A stretch of DNA of 64,000 nt from Deinobacterium chartae (GTDB lineage Bacteria > Deinococcota > Deinococci > Deinococcales > Deinococcaceae), in assembly GCF_014202645.1 (NCBI RefSeq), contig NZ_JACHHG010000003.1:310001-374000 (forward strand). The letters run 5' to 3'. The position numbers and the translations under genes are program-made. Below, in pieces: positions 1 to 8,258 of the stretch. Numbering within the stretch: position 1 is the stretch's first letter; each line of letters begins with the position of its first letter. The notes under the pieces were generated by a model. It did not search any database and was not told the origin of the DNA. It was given only the letters and a program-made list of their open reading frames with translations.

Positions 1-776
1 GCCGCGTAATGCAGTCCGTAGGCCACGGCCTCGCCGTGCGTCAGCGCGTGCCGTGAGGCGGCCTCGAGGGCGTGGCCCAGCGTGTGGCCCAGGTTCAGAT
101 AGGCACGTTCGCCCGCCTCGTGCGGATCGCGCGCCACCACCCCGGCCTTGACCGCCACCGAGCGGGCCACCGCCTCGAGGAACTCCGGCGAACCCACGTC
201 CGAGCGTTCCCAGAAGCGGCCCAGCCGCGCCCGTGGATCGAGCAGGTCGTGTTTGAACATCTCGCTGACCCCCTCGCGGAAGGTACGCTCGGGCAGCGAG
301 CGCAGCGTGTCTAAGTCGGCCGTGACCGCCGAGGCCTGGTGAAAAGCGCCCACTAAGTTCTTGCCCTCGGGCAGGTTCACGCCGGTCTTGCCACCCACCG
401 AGGCGTCCACCACCGCCAGCAGCGTGGTGGGCACGCTGTACAGCCGCACCCCGCGCAGGTACGAGGCGGCCACGAATCCCGCCAGGTCGCTGGTCGCTCC
501 GCCGCCCAGCGAGAGCACCGCTCCGTCGCGCGGCAGGGCATGGCGGGCGAGTTCCGAGAGCGTACGGCTGTACACCTCGAGGGTCTTGCAGGCCTCTCCG
601 GGCGGCAGCGCCACCCGGAACTCGGCGTGGCGTGCGGCCCGCTCCACCACCTCCGCCGGAAGTGCGGCGTCGTACAGCAGGGCGACCCGTGAGACCGGAA
701 GTTGCAGACCGTCGAGCAGACCGTAACCCAGGGTCACGTCGTAGGCGGGCTCGAGCTCAACTCTCAGTTTGATCAT
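1..776 (-). CDS. aroB: 3-dehydroquinate synthase (partial, C-terminus beyond left edge)
   Basis: Catalyses the second step of the shikimate pathway, turning DAHP into 3-dehydroquinate with NAD and a divalent metal. About 258 residues are visible. The reverse-strand translation begins MIKLRVELEPAYDV and carries the NAD-binding stretch LSLGGGATSDLAGF, the family block VPTTLLAVVDASVGGKTGVN, and the metal-ligand region NLGHTLGHALE followed by HGEAVAYG, in the usual order. The ATG at 776 lies 20 nt inside the end of aroK, so the two are translationally coupled. Aro genes run aroC-aroK-aroB in transcription order. Only the C-terminal quarter or so is missing because the window ends. Family assignment is firm. 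Confidence 0.95.
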   Translation of the reverse strand, partial: MIKLRVELEPAYDVTLGYGLLDGLQLPVSRVALLYDAALPAEVVERAARHAEFRVALPPGEACKTLEVYSRTLSELARHALPRDGAVLSLGGGATSDLAGFVAASYLRGVRLYSVPTTLLAVVDASVGGKTGVNLPEGKNLVGAFHQASAVTADLDTLRSLPERTFREGVSEMFKHDLLDPRARLGRFWERSDVGSPEFLEAVARSVAVKAGVVARDPHEAGERAYLNLGHTLGHALEAASRHALTHGEAVAYGLHYA

Positions 777-1335
777 CGGCGTACTCCCACAGCTTCTCCA
801 CGATTTCCTCCACCACCTCAGCCGAATCGCGCCCGTCGGTGGACACGAAGATATCCCCGCGCGCGTACGCGCTCGAACGCGCCTCGAGCAGCGTCCGGAT
901 GCGCCCGATCGGGTCCTCGGTCTTCAGCAGCGGGCGGCTCGAGCGACGGGTGCGGCGGTAGATGGTTTCGGGACTGGCCGAGAGCACCACCACCGGACCG
1001 CGCGCCAGCAACAGCTCCTGGTTCTCGCGCTTGACAAAGGAGCCGCCGCCCAGCGAGACGACCACCAGGTCCAGGCGCGTGACGCGCCGCAGGATCTCGC
1101 TCTCGTACTCGCGGAAGGTCTCCTCGCCGTAGAGCTCGAAGATCTGCGGGATGGCGAGCCCGGTCACCCGCTCGATCACCTTGTCGGTATCGACAAAATG
1201 CAGCGCCAGCCGCCGCGACAGCTCCCAGCCGATGCGGCTCTTGCCGGTTCCCATAAAGCCCGCCAGCGCCACCCAGCGCACCGGCCGCTCGAGCGACGTC
1301 ACGACCGGACGCCGTTGCCGGGGGCTGCTGGACAT
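757..1335 (-). CDS. aroK: Shikimate kinase
   Basis: Phosphorylates shikimate at the 3-hydroxyl using ATP, step five of the shikimate pathway. The 192-residue frame has the Walker A loop GFMGTGKS near residue 27, the shikimate-binding DTDKVIE segment, the central LGGGSF motif and a lid region with paired arginines (YRRTRRSSRPLL). Length is close to the usual 170-190. The start is uncertain: ATG 1335 has no clear SD, while an in-frame GTG at 1302 overlaps the stop of a short upstream ORF that does have one. Either start leaves the Walker loop intact. The 3' end overlaps aroB by 20 nt. Function is secure; the exact start is not. Confidence 0.93.
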   Translation of the reverse strand: MSSSPRQRRPVVTSLERPVRWVALAGFMGTGKSRIGWELSRRLALHFVDTDKVIERVTGLAIPQIFELYGEETFREYESEILRRVTRLDLVVVSLGGGSFVKRENQELLLARGPVVVLSASPETIYRRTRRSSRPLLKTEDPIGRIRTLLEARSSAYARGDIFVSTDGRDSAEVVEEIVEKLWEYADDQTES

Positions 1336-1373
1336 GACCGGCCCGCACCGCGTAACAGAGGATGTCGGGTCAT
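1299..1373 (-). CDS. Possible 24-residue upstream ORF coupled to aroK
   Basis: An ATG at 1373 is preceded by AAGGAG at ideal spacing (7 nt) and opens a 24-codon frame whose TGA (1301-1299) overlaps a GTG (1302-1300) in the aroK frame as GTGA. That GTG would start AroK at MTSLERPV. The predicted peptide (MTRHPLLRGAGRSCP...) resembles nothing I know. It may be a leader that feeds ribosomes to aroK, or simply a chance ORF under a misplaced SD. There is no direct evidence for translation. Confidence 0.3.
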   Translation of the reverse strand: MTRHPLLRGAGRSCPAAPGNGVRS

Positions 1374-1389
1374 GACAAGGCTCCTTGTG

Positions 1390-1405
1390 CCCGCCTGCAG
1401 GCGGG
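1390..1405. repeat. 16-bp perfect palindrome between aroC and aroK
   Basis: CCCGCCTGCAGGCGGG is perfectly self-complementary and sits just after the aroC stop. In RNA it could form only a small tight hairpin with no U-tract, so it is more likely a processing or pausing element, or a protein site, than a full terminator. Confidence 0.4.
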
Positions 1406-1410
1406 GGATC

Positions 1411-2559
1411 TCAGTACTCGAGGGCGTACTGCCGGTAGGCCTCGATGCGCTCTTGCAGCTCCGGCACCGTGTCCCCACCGAACTTCTCGAGGACCGCCTC
1501 GGCCAACACCTGTGCGATCACGCACTGCATGATCACGCCCGCCGCCGGAACGGCGGTGGTGTCGCTGCGCTCGCGCGCCGCATCGGCGGGCTCGCGGGTC
1601 ACCACGTCCACGGTGGGCAGCGGGGTCATCAGCGTGGCAATCGGCTTGAGGGCCACGCGCACCACCAGTTCCTCACCGTCGGTCATGCCGCCCTCGAGGC
1701 CGCCCGCGCCGTTGGTGCGGCGGTGGTAGCCGCGCTCGTCACGGTAGATCGCGTCGTGCACCGCGCTGCCGGGCAGCCGCGCGGCCTGGAAGCCGTAGCC
1801 GATCTCCACGCCCTTGACCGCCTGCACGCTCATCACCGCCTGCGCGATGCGCCCGTCGAGCTTGCGGTCCCACTGGACATAGCTGCCCAGGCCGATCGGC
1901 AGTCCCCGGAAGCGCACCTCGAGGACCCCGCCCAGCGTGTCCCCGTCTTTTTTGGCCTGGTCGATGATCTCGACCATCCGCGCGCTCGCCTGGGGGTCCG
2001 GGCAGCGCACCGGGCTGCTCTCGACCGCTTCGAGCAGATCCCAGGAGAACGGCACCTGGCATTCGATGTCGCGCAGCGAGGCCACGAAGTTCACACCTTC
2101 GATCCCCAGCACCTTCAGCAGCTTGAGGGACACGGCCCCTACCGCCACCCGCATGGTGGTCTCGCGCGCCGAAGCGCGCTCGAGGACGTCACGCAGGTCC
2201 TTGTGGCGGTACTTGATGCCGCCCGCGAGGTCGGCGTGGCCGGGGCGCGCGGCCGTGAGGGCCTTCTTGCGCGGCTCGTTGCCGGGCTCGGGACTCATGA
2301 TCTCGACCCAGTTGCGGTGGTCCTTGTTCTCCACCACCAGCGTCACCGGGGCTCCGGTGGTGCGGCCCGCGCGCACGCCGGACAGGATCTGGACACGGTC
2401 GGTTTCGATCACCATGCGGCGACCGCGCCCGTACCCGGTCTGGCGTTTCTCCAGCCAGGGGTCGATATCGGCCGCGGTCAGCTCGAGCTGCGAGGGCAGG
2501 CCCTCGAGGATGGCCGTCAGTTGCGGCCCGTGAGATTCACCGGCGGTCAGGAACTTCAT
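1411..2559 (-). CDS. aroC: Chorismate synthase
   Basis: Final step of the shikimate pathway: converts EPSP to chorismate using reduced FMN. The 382-residue product starts MKFLTAGESHGPQLTAI, the classical N-terminal signature, and continues with RQTGYGRGRRM, SGVRAGRTTGAPV, the RPGHADL block and the ASARETTMRVAVGA block, all typical of AroC. ATG 2559 was chosen because the family begins at MKFLTAGESHG; an upstream in-frame extension to 2631 has no family support. It precedes aroK and aroB on the same strand. A hairpin at 2631-2657 separates it from the pil operon, so it probably has its own promoter in 2560-2630. Confidence 0.96.
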   Translation of the reverse strand: MKFLTAGESHGPQLTAILEGLPSQLELTAADIDPWLEKRQTGYGRGRRMVIETDRVQILSGVRAGRTTGAPVTLVVENKDHRNWVEIMSPEPGNEPRKKALTAARPGHADLAGGIKYRHKDLRDVLERASARETTMRVAVGAVSLKLLKVLGIEGVNFVASLRDIECQVPFSWDLLEAVESSPVRCPDPQASARMVEIIDQAKKDGDTLGGVLEVRFRGLPIGLGSYVQWDRKLDGRIAQAVMSVQAVKGVEIGYGFQAARLPGSAVHDAIYRDERGYHRRTNGAGGLEGGMTDGEELVVRVALKPIATLMTPLPTVDVVTREPADAARERSDTTAVPAAGVIMQCVIAQVLAEAVLEKFGGDTVPELQERIEAYRQYALEY

Positions 2560-2630
2560 GAGCCCCAGCTTATCACCCTGCCCTCCCGCAGCCGGGAAAC
2601 CTCTACACAACGGCTCCCGCGCCCACGGCA

Positions 2631-2657
2631 AAAACCCCCTCCAAGCGAGGGGGTTTT
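2631..2657 (-). terminator. Intrinsic terminator after pilQ
   Basis: An 11-bp perfect stem (AAAACCCCCTC / GAGGGGGTTTT) with a CAAGC loop and a T-run on the exit side, 28 nt past the pilQ stop. It closes the pilM-Q operon and insulates aroC. The A-run on the other side would also let it work in the plus direction. Confidence 0.85.
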
Positions 2658-2684
2658 GGTGTCAGCGGCTTGACTCGGCGCTGT

Positions 2685-4223
2685 TTACTCGAGGACGTTG
2701 GCGGTGATGACCAGCATCAGCTGGGTCTGTTCCTTGTTAATCGTCTCGTTCTTGAACAGGTTGCCGATCAGCGGGATCGAGGACAGGAACGGCACGCCCT
2801 TGCTGTTGACGGTGTCGCGGGTGGTGAGCAGGCCGCCGAGCAGCACGGTCTGACCTGACTTGAACGACAGGTTGGTCTGCGCCTCGCGGTTGGTCAGGTT
2901 GATGAAGCTGGGGTCGGTCTGGTCACCCAGGAAATCCTTGACCGAGGTCTCGACCCGCAAGCTGATGGTGCCGTCCGACGAGACCTGCGGGTTGAGCAGG
3001 TTCACGGTCACGCCGTAGTCGATTTCCTTCTCGATCTTCTGGTCGCCGGCACCGACCAGGTTGATCGAGAGCGTACCGCCCGATTTCAGCACGGCCGGCA
3101 GCGTCTGACCGCTCTGCAAGGTGATGGTGGAGTCGTCCACGCGTTTGGCAAAGCCCTGGGTCTCGAGCGCGTTCAGGGTCGCACCGATGTTGAAGCCGGT
3201 CGTGCTCTGGGTCGCGTCGAAGATGGCGGTGAGCTGGCCGCCCAAGATCTTGGTGACAAAGTTACCGATCCCGGCACTCCAGTCGACGCCCAGGGTGCGT
3301 ACCGCCGTCTCGGAGACCTCCTGGATCCGCACCTGAACGTTGATCTGGGGCACGCGCTGGTCAAGCTGCGGGATCAGTTCGGCGATCTGGTTCACCTGGG
3401 TGGGGGTGCCGCGCACCACCAAGGTGTTGGTGCGGACGTCCGCGATGATCTGCAGGTTCGGTACGGGCGTGCTCGCGCTGCCGGTCGCGCCGCCACCCTG
3501 AGCCTGGGCCGTGCTGGCAGCCGGGGTGGCGGTATTGGCTGCGGGCGTGGGAGTCACGGCGGGGTCGGTGTTCTGCTGCGGGGTGGTCAGCTCCAGCTGC
3601 AAGGTGCCCTCGAGGACCTTCTTGACCTCGGCGGCCTTGGCGTTGGCCAGCTGGAAGACACGCTGCACGATGGCGGTCTGGGTATTTGCCACGTCCACCC
3701 GCGACAGCAGCGAGATGATCTCGTCGTGCTGGGCCGGGGTGGCGGTCACCGAGATAACCTGGGTTCCGCTGACCGGCGTGATGGTCACTCCGGGCAGTTC
3801 GGAGCGCAAAAAGCCCACCATGTTCTCGACCGGGTTGATCACCGTGTAAAAGCGGCGCTCGGTGTTGACCGTGTTCGCGGCGGTGCCGCCCCGGACTTTC
3901 TGGACCACGCTGGGCGGACCCACGATCACGATATCGTTGGGCAGCAGTTCGAAGTCGAGGTCGTTGAGGCGTACCAGCAGCGACCAGATGTCGCGGAACG
4001 GCTTGCCGGTGATGTCGTAGTTGATGGTCTTGTCCGGCACCGAGTCGGTGACGACCGTGAGACCCACGCTGCGGCCCAGGGCCTGCAAGATCGTGGGCAG
4101 GTTGCCGCTCGTTCCCATCTCGAGGGAAACCGTGCTGTTGTAGCGTGCATCCTGAGGAAGTTCAGGAGCAGCCAGAGCTCCCCCGAAACTGAGGGCAAGA
4201 GTAAGAAGAACGCGTTTGATCAT
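2685..4223 (-). CDS. pilQ: Type IV pilus secretin PilQ (short form)
   Basis: Outer-membrane secretin ring through which the type IV pilus, and in naturally competent relatives DNA, passes. The 512-residue product has a signal peptide (MIKRVLLTLALSFGGALA), a STN/N0-like domain (about 28-105, with INYDITGKPFRDIW), a second N-domain (about 115-180), a Pro/Ala/Thr/Gln-rich insert (about 225-258), a NolW-like domain (about 260-300, TNTLVVRGTP) and the secretin domain to the C-terminus, ending in VPFLSSIPLIGNLFK. It is clearly shorter than the roughly 750-residue Thermus PilQ that I recall, so it seems to lack several N-domains. Its SD lies in the last codons of the preceding gene. Last gene of the pilM-Q operon. 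Confidence 0.92.
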   Translation of the reverse strand: MIKRVLLTLALSFGGALAAPELPQDARYNSTVSLEMGTSGNLPTILQALGRSVGLTVVTDSVPDKTINYDITGKPFRDIWSLLVRLNDLDFELLPNDIVIVGPPSVVQKVRGGTAANTVNTERRFYTVINPVENMVGFLRSELPGVTITPVSGTQVISVTATPAQHDEIISLLSRVDVANTQTAIVQRVFQLANAKAAEVKKVLEGTLQLELTTPQQNTDPAVTPTPAANTATPAASTAQAQGGGATGSASTPVPNLQIIADVRTNTLVVRGTPTQVNQIAELIPQLDQRVPQINVQVRIQEVSETAVRTLGVDWSAGIGNFVTKILGGQLTAIFDATQSTTGFNIGATLNALETQGFAKRVDDSTITLQSGQTLPAVLKSGGTLSINLVGAGDQKIEKEIDYGVTVNLLNPQVSSDGTISLRVETSVKDFLGDQTDPSFINLTNREAQTNLSFKSGQTVLLGGLLTTRDTVNSKGVPFLSSIPLIGNLFKNETINKEQTQLMLVITANVLE

Positions 4224-4226
4224 GAC

Positions 4227-5441
4227 TCACCGCCTGTCGAGGTTGAGCTCGAGGGTCTCGTCGCCGAGTTGCAGTATGGCCTGTTGGGCCGTGATGGACT
4301 TCACCACGATCTGGGTGCCGGGCAGGGTCTGTCCCAAGATGGCGATGCGGTAACCGCTGCTGGTCCGGAAGATCGCTGTATTGACCGGGCCAAGCACCAC
4401 GGCCGAGTAGCTGAGCTGCTGATCGGTCACGTACTGCCTGAGCGCGGAGGGTGCCGGAGCGGCGGTTCCGGCGGGCAGCAGACCGCCGACGTCGGCCGAG
4501 GCCCCAGGGGCCGGGGTGGCCGCCGGGCCGCCGTCGGGCGCGGGCTCGCTCCCCGGGGCCGGCGTGGCATCCGGAACGGTGACGGCACCGACCGGTTCGT
4601 TCGCCGCGTCCGCCGTGCCGAGCGGCATCAGGCGGGGAGTGACCGGCAGGGTGCCGCGGCCCAGGGTCGCGGGCAGGTCAGAACTGACCTGCGACCGCGG
4701 CGGACGGACGTTGGGCAGCGGCGTGTTGACGCGCGGGCGCGGGGGAGTGACTTCGATGGGGGAGGCCGGGGAGGTCGAGGAGGCCGACGGCAGCGGTTGG
4801 CCAGGACGGATGCGCACGGTCGGGGCCGGTGTGACGCGGGTCGGCTCGGAAGGCGTGGGCACGGCCGCGCTGCCCGGGAAGACCTGAGACGGGCGCACCA
4901 CGATCGGACGGCCGCTGGGCGAGACCGGGGCAGGAGCAACCGAGGTGGGAGCGAACGTGCCCGGAGCCGTACCGAGCGGAGTGCTGGGCGTGACGTTCAC
5001 GGGCGGTTGGCTGACCACGGCCGGCGTATTCGCTTCGGTCTCGACCGGGGCGAGCCGCAGCGGACGGAACGGGTTGACCACGCTGTTTCCGCCGCTCACC
5101 TGCGCGGTCGTGCGCCTCGAGACGTTGGCGGAGCGCGCTCCTTCGGCCTGCACCTGGGCGGTGCTCACCAGGAACGGGATCGGCTTGACCTCGAGCGGCG
5201 CTCCGACCCGGACCGGGTCGTTTGGCTGCGAGGGAACTTGGACGCCGGTTTGCGGTTGGGGCGTGCCGGTGACCGGAGGACTGGTCGGAACTCCGGCTTC
5301 GGGAGCTGGAACGGAAGAGGCCAGCCACAGATAACTGCCCAGTCCGGCGACCCCGACGGCCAGGGCCCCGATGATGGCCAGCTTGGCCGGTCTGGAGAGC
5401 TGTGGGAGCCGGACGTTCTTGAGGTCCACACCCTTTTTCAT
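4227..5441 (-). CDS. Pilus assembly lipoprotein-position protein (PilP / Thermus PilW-like)
   Basis: Fills the slot between pilO and pilQ, which in proteobacteria is PilP (linking the inner-membrane PilN/O platform to PilQ) and in Thermus is PilW. The 404-residue protein has a short cytoplasmic N-terminus, one membrane helix (about 19-42, AKLAIIGALAVGVAGLGSYL), a long Pro/Thr/Val-rich periplasmic region (about 45-330) and a small beta-rich C-terminal domain (about 335-404) ending GDETLELNLDRR, as expected of a PilP-like HR domain. There is no lipobox. ATGA overlap with pilO. Position is the main evidence for function; sequence similarity to PilP is weak by eye, so I leave the symbol empty. 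Confidence 0.75.
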   Translation of the reverse strand: MKKGVDLKNVRLPQLSRPAKLAIIGALAVGVAGLGSYLWLASSVPAPEAGVPTSPPVTGTPQPQTGVQVPSQPNDPVRVGAPLEVKPIPFLVSTAQVQAEGARSANVSRRTTAQVSGGNSVVNPFRPLRLAPVETEANTPAVVSQPPVNVTPSTPLGTAPGTFAPTSVAPAPVSPSGRPIVVRPSQVFPGSAAVPTPSEPTRVTPAPTVRIRPGQPLPSASSTSPASPIEVTPPRPRVNTPLPNVRPPRSQVSSDLPATLGRGTLPVTPRLMPLGTADAANEPVGAVTVPDATPAPGSEPAPDGGPAATPAPGASADVGGLLPAGTAAPAPSALRQYVTDQQLSYSAVVLGPVNTAIFRTSSGYRIAILGQTLPGTQIVVKSITAQQAILQLGDETLELNLDRR

Positions 5442-6091
5442 TGTGTTCCTCCGGCGGGGGCTTCGGGCGTTGCGGGCGCTGCGGGTGCGGCGGGCGCAGT
5501 CTCGGTCGTGGCCGGCGTGGCTGCCTGGGGATCGAAGGTGTAGACCGTCAGACCGAGCTGGCTGCTGAGCTGCGGATCGAAGGAGGTCACCTCGCCGGGG
5601 AGATTGATGGAGAGCGCGTTGATGGTGGAGAAGCGCTCGAGGCGCTCAATCGACTGCAAAACGCGGTAGATCGCGTCGAACGAGCCTTCCAGCGAGAGGC
5701 TCACTCCGATGGGCCGGACCCCTGCAGGGAGGCTGGCGCCCTGGGCCTCGCTCTGGGACACGCTGACCAGCGTGGCGCCCGAAGCCAAGACGCTGCTGCG
5801 CAAGTCGGCGAGCAGTCGGCCGAATTCGGCGGTCTCGGGCAGGGCGCGCAGGAAGCGGGCCTGCTGCTCCTCGAGCTGGGCCACGGCTTCGCGCAACTGG
5901 CCCAGTGAGGCCGCAGCCGCGCGGGTGCGGACCAGTTCGAGCTGGGCGATGTCGAGTTCGTCTTGCAGGCTCTGGTTGGTGGTGAGGGTGGGCTGGTACA
6001 TGCCGAAGTACCAGCCCATGGCGGCCAGGGCGGTCACGACGATCACGATCAGCGCCACGTCGCGCTGTTTGAGTTTGACTTTGGAGAACAT
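5438..6091 (-). CDS. pilO: Type IV pilus inner-membrane platform protein PilO
   Basis: Pairs with PilN to form the periplasmic alignment complex of the pilus machine. The 217-residue product has one N-terminal membrane helix (about 13-31, ALIVIVVTALAAMGWYFGMY), a coiled-coil stretch (about 36-80) and a ferredoxin-like periplasmic domain with the family pattern GVSLSLEGSFDAIYRVLQSIE. Its last 30 or so residues are Ala/Pro/Thr-rich, a tail also present on PilN. TGATG overlap with pilN upstream and ATGA overlap with the next gene show tight coupling. Size and topology fit PilO well. Confidence 0.9.
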   Translation of the reverse strand: MFSKVKLKQRDVALIVIVVTALAAMGWYFGMYQPTLTTNQSLQDELDIAQLELVRTRAAAASLGQLREAVAQLEEQQARFLRALPETAEFGRLLADLRSSVLASGATLVSVSQSEAQGASLPAGVRPIGVSLSLEGSFDAIYRVLQSIERLERFSTINALSINLPGEVTSFDPQLSSQLGLTVYTFDPQAATPATTETAPAAPAAPATPEAPAGGTQ

Positions 6092-6783
6092 CAGCTGCCT
6101 CCCTCAGGGGCGGCGGGGGCGGCAGGCGCTGAGGGTGCCGTTCCGGTCGGAGCGGCGGGAGTGGCGGGAGTGGCGGCGGTCGGGTCGGCCATGCCGATGG
6201 AGACCGAGAAGATGTAGTCGCCCGTGTCCTCTTCGCGCTGCGCGTTCTGGAACTGCACCCCGAAGTCGCTGCTGCGCTCGAAGGTGCTGACGAAGTTGAC
6301 CAGCGCGGCACTCGAGGCGGCGCGCCCCTGCAAGGTAAAGGTGCGGCGAATGGTCTTGCCGTCGTAGCCGACAGACGGGGTGCTCGAGGTGTCGCCGGGA
6401 TTGACCGCCTGCATCGACAGCGTGTTCAGGGCAATGACCGGGGTGCTGCCGCTTTGCGGGATGCGGCGGGTAAAGCGCGCAAGGTCCGTACTCCAGGGCT
6501 GGTTGCCGGCCCGGAGCGCCTGATCGACCGAGACGATGACCTGAAGTTCGGCCTGCTTGGCGTTGAGGCGGTTGCGCTCGAGCAGCGCCGGACGCAGGCG
6601 GTCCAGTTCGGTCCGGGTGTTTTCCAGCTCGTTGTTCAGACGGCTCTGCTCGTTGCTGGCGCTGAGCTGGATGCTGACGATGATCAGAACGGCGACGGCG
6701 GGCAGCGCGACTGCGATCAGTCGCCACCAGCCCGGCTCGACCTTCTTGCGAAGGTTTTTGGGAAGCAGGTTGATTCTAATCAA
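6091..6783 (-). CDS. pilN: Type IV pilus inner-membrane platform protein PilN
   Basis: The N-terminus MIRINLLPKNLRKK is the hallmark PilN segment that inserts into the cleft of PilM. A single membrane helix follows (about 23-42), then a coiled coil rich in Asn, Glu and Arg (about 45-85) and a periplasmic domain with TFTLQGRAAS. The C-terminal 25 residues are Ala/Pro/Thr-rich. The start overlaps pilM by 8 nt and the stop overlaps pilO by 1 nt. 230 residues is slightly longer than the usual 180-200 because of the tail. Confidence 0.93.
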   Translation of the reverse strand: MIRINLLPKNLRKKVEPGWWRLIAVALPAVAVLIIVSIQLSASNEQSRLNNELENTRTELDRLRPALLERNRLNAKQAELQVIVSVDQALRAGNQPWSTDLARFTRRIPQSGSTPVIALNTLSMQAVNPGDTSSTPSVGYDGKTIRRTFTLQGRAASSAALVNFVSTFERSSDFGVQFQNAQREEDTGDYIFSVSIGMADPTAATPATPAAPTGTAPSAPAAPAAPEGGS

Positions 6784-7957
6784 GGCCGGTCACCCCCCGC
6801 AGGGCCAGACCCACCGGGACCGTGTACTCGGTCGCGCTGCTCTGGAGGAAGCCCTTGTCGAAGCGGCCCTCGTCGACCTGGAGTGCCAGCCAGGGGTTAC
6901 CCAGCTCGACCCGCAGGCCCAGGGCATCGCTGATCGCGCCGGCCAGCCCGCGCAGCTTGGCACCGCCGCCCGAGAGGTACATGCGGTCCACGTTGATGTC
7001 GCCGGATTGCACGCGGTAAAACTCGAGGCTGCGGCGGATTTCGGTGATCAGGTCGTTTAGGACCGGGCGGATGATCTCGTAGACGCGCATGGGCGAGTAG
7101 CGTTCGCGGTTGGCATCGAAGTCGAGCAGGTTCTCGTCCTCGTCGGTGGGGATGGTGGCCGCCGCGTACTGCAGCTTGATCTCCTCGGCGCTGGGGAAAT
7201 CCAGGTTGAACGCGCGCTGCAAGGCGGTGGTGAAGTCATCGGCCGAGATGTTGATGTTGCGGGTCATCAGCACCCGGTCACCGCGCACCAGGGCGATGGC
7301 GGTGCTCGAGGCACCGATTTCGAGCATCACCGCGACCTCGCCGTCTTCGGTGTAGTGGTTGCTCGAGAGGGTGGTCTTGTTCAGGTGAGCACCGAGCAGG
7401 TTGCCGCGCAGGGCCCGCAGGGCGGCGAACGGCTTGACGTCGATGATCAGGGGTTCGAGGCCAGCCAGTTTGATCACCTCGACCTGACGCGAGATGGTCT
7501 CGTGCGGGGCCGCTGCGATCACCAGTTCCATCTGAGCCGCCTCGTCGGTCAGGTCAGCGGGATTGTCGAGCAGATCGTAGTCGAGGACCACGTCCTCGAT
7601 CGGGTAGGGGATGTAGCGCTCGGCTTCCCACTTGATGGCCTCATCCAGCTCTTTGCGGTCCATTTTGGGGACCGAGATGTTGCGGGTGATGGCACTCTGG
7701 TTGGCGATGGTGGTCACCGCGTATCGGCCCGCGATCCGGTGTTGGGCCATCAAATCCTTGATGGCCTGTGCCACCGCTTGGGGTTCCACAACGGTGCCGT
7801 CCTGCATGCTCCCGACCGGTGTGGGTGCCGAGACGGCCTGTACCAGAACGGGCGGCGAACCGGGACGCAGCTCAACGATCTTAATGGCACTCGTACCGAT
7901 CTCGAGGCCGATCGCATCAATGCGTGTGTTGAGCAGCCGCTTGAAAATATTCCTCAT
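6776..7957 (-). CDS. pilM: Type IV pilus ATPase-fold protein PilM
   Basis: Cytoplasmic actin-fold protein that binds the PilN N-terminus. The 393-residue product shows the FtsA/actin-like features: GLEIGTSAIKIVEL near residue 17 (phosphate 1), MLEIGASSTAIALV near 213 (phosphate 2) and YLSGGGAKLRGLAGAI near 331 (adenosine motif). SHS2-type insert in the middle. First gene of the pilMNOPQ operon. ATG 7957 has an SD (CAGGAGTCCAC). A TAGAGT -10-like hexamer on the minus strand at 7990-7985 is a possible promoter. Confidence 0.94.
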   Translation of the reverse strand: MRNIFKRLLNTRIDAIGLEIGTSAIKIVELRPGSPPVLVQAVSAPTPVGSMQDGTVVEPQAVAQAIKDLMAQHRIAGRYAVTTIANQSAITRNISVPKMDRKELDEAIKWEAERYIPYPIEDVVLDYDLLDNPADLTDEAAQMELVIAAAPHETISRQVEVIKLAGLEPLIIDVKPFAALRALRGNLLGAHLNKTTLSSNHYTEDGEVAVMLEIGASSTAIALVRGDRVLMTRNINISADDFTTALQRAFNLDFPSAEEIKLQYAAATIPTDEDENLLDFDANRERYSPMRVYEIIRPVLNDLITEIRRSLEFYRVQSGDINVDRMYLSGGGAKLRGLAGAISDALGLRVELGNPWLALQVDEGRFDKGFLQSSATEYTVPVGLALRGVTGLD

Positions 7958-8213
7958 GTGGACTCCTGGACGGACATTTCTCTAACTCTAACACGTCTCA
8001 CGAAAGCACAAAGAGAAAAATCTCCCCTTGGCGAAAGAACTTTGGTGAGAAGCTGGGGCACGGGTTAATCTTGCGTCTGCAACGCTTAGGGGGCTGTAAA
8101 AAATCATACGGGTCACGGACCTGGAAGTACAGTTTCTGAGAATCTCTATAACGAATCCGTCAAAATCTTCGCACGTGTGTGTAACGGATTCGTCTCGGCG
8201 GACCGGGAATGAT
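7958..8213. other. Regulatory intergenic region upstream of pilM
   Basis: About 300 bases between pilM and the homoisocitrate dehydrogenase gene hold no convincing ORF. They hold the presumed pilM promoter near 7985, a lower-GC stretch, the paired dyad sites at 8151-8193 and, at the far end, the hairpin that ends the dehydrogenase transcript. Confidence 0.6.
8151..8193. promoter_or_regulatory. Paired 10-bp inverted sites upstream of pilM
   Basis: ACGAATCCGT (8151-8160) and its exact reverse complement ACGGATTCGT (8184-8193) lie 33 bp apart, about three helix turns. Each copy is itself nearly palindromic (ACG.AT.CGT), so they look like two binding sites for one dimeric regulator rather than an RNA hairpin (the loop would be 23 nt). 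They lie about 195 bp upstream of pilM and downstream of the dehydrogenase terminator, so pil control is the likely role. Confidence 0.5.
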
Positions 8214-8241
8214 GAAAGCAGGCTCCCGCGCGGGAGCCTGC
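8214..8241 (-). terminator. Terminator hairpin after homoisocitrate dehydrogenase
   Basis: A perfect 24-nt inverted repeat (GCAGGCTCCCG / CGGGAGCCTGC) centred on CG, with TTTC on the exit side in the minus direction, 18 nt past the stop codon. The short U-run makes efficiency uncertain. Confidence 0.7.
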
Positions 8242-8258
8242 CTCGAGGAAGCCGGAGC

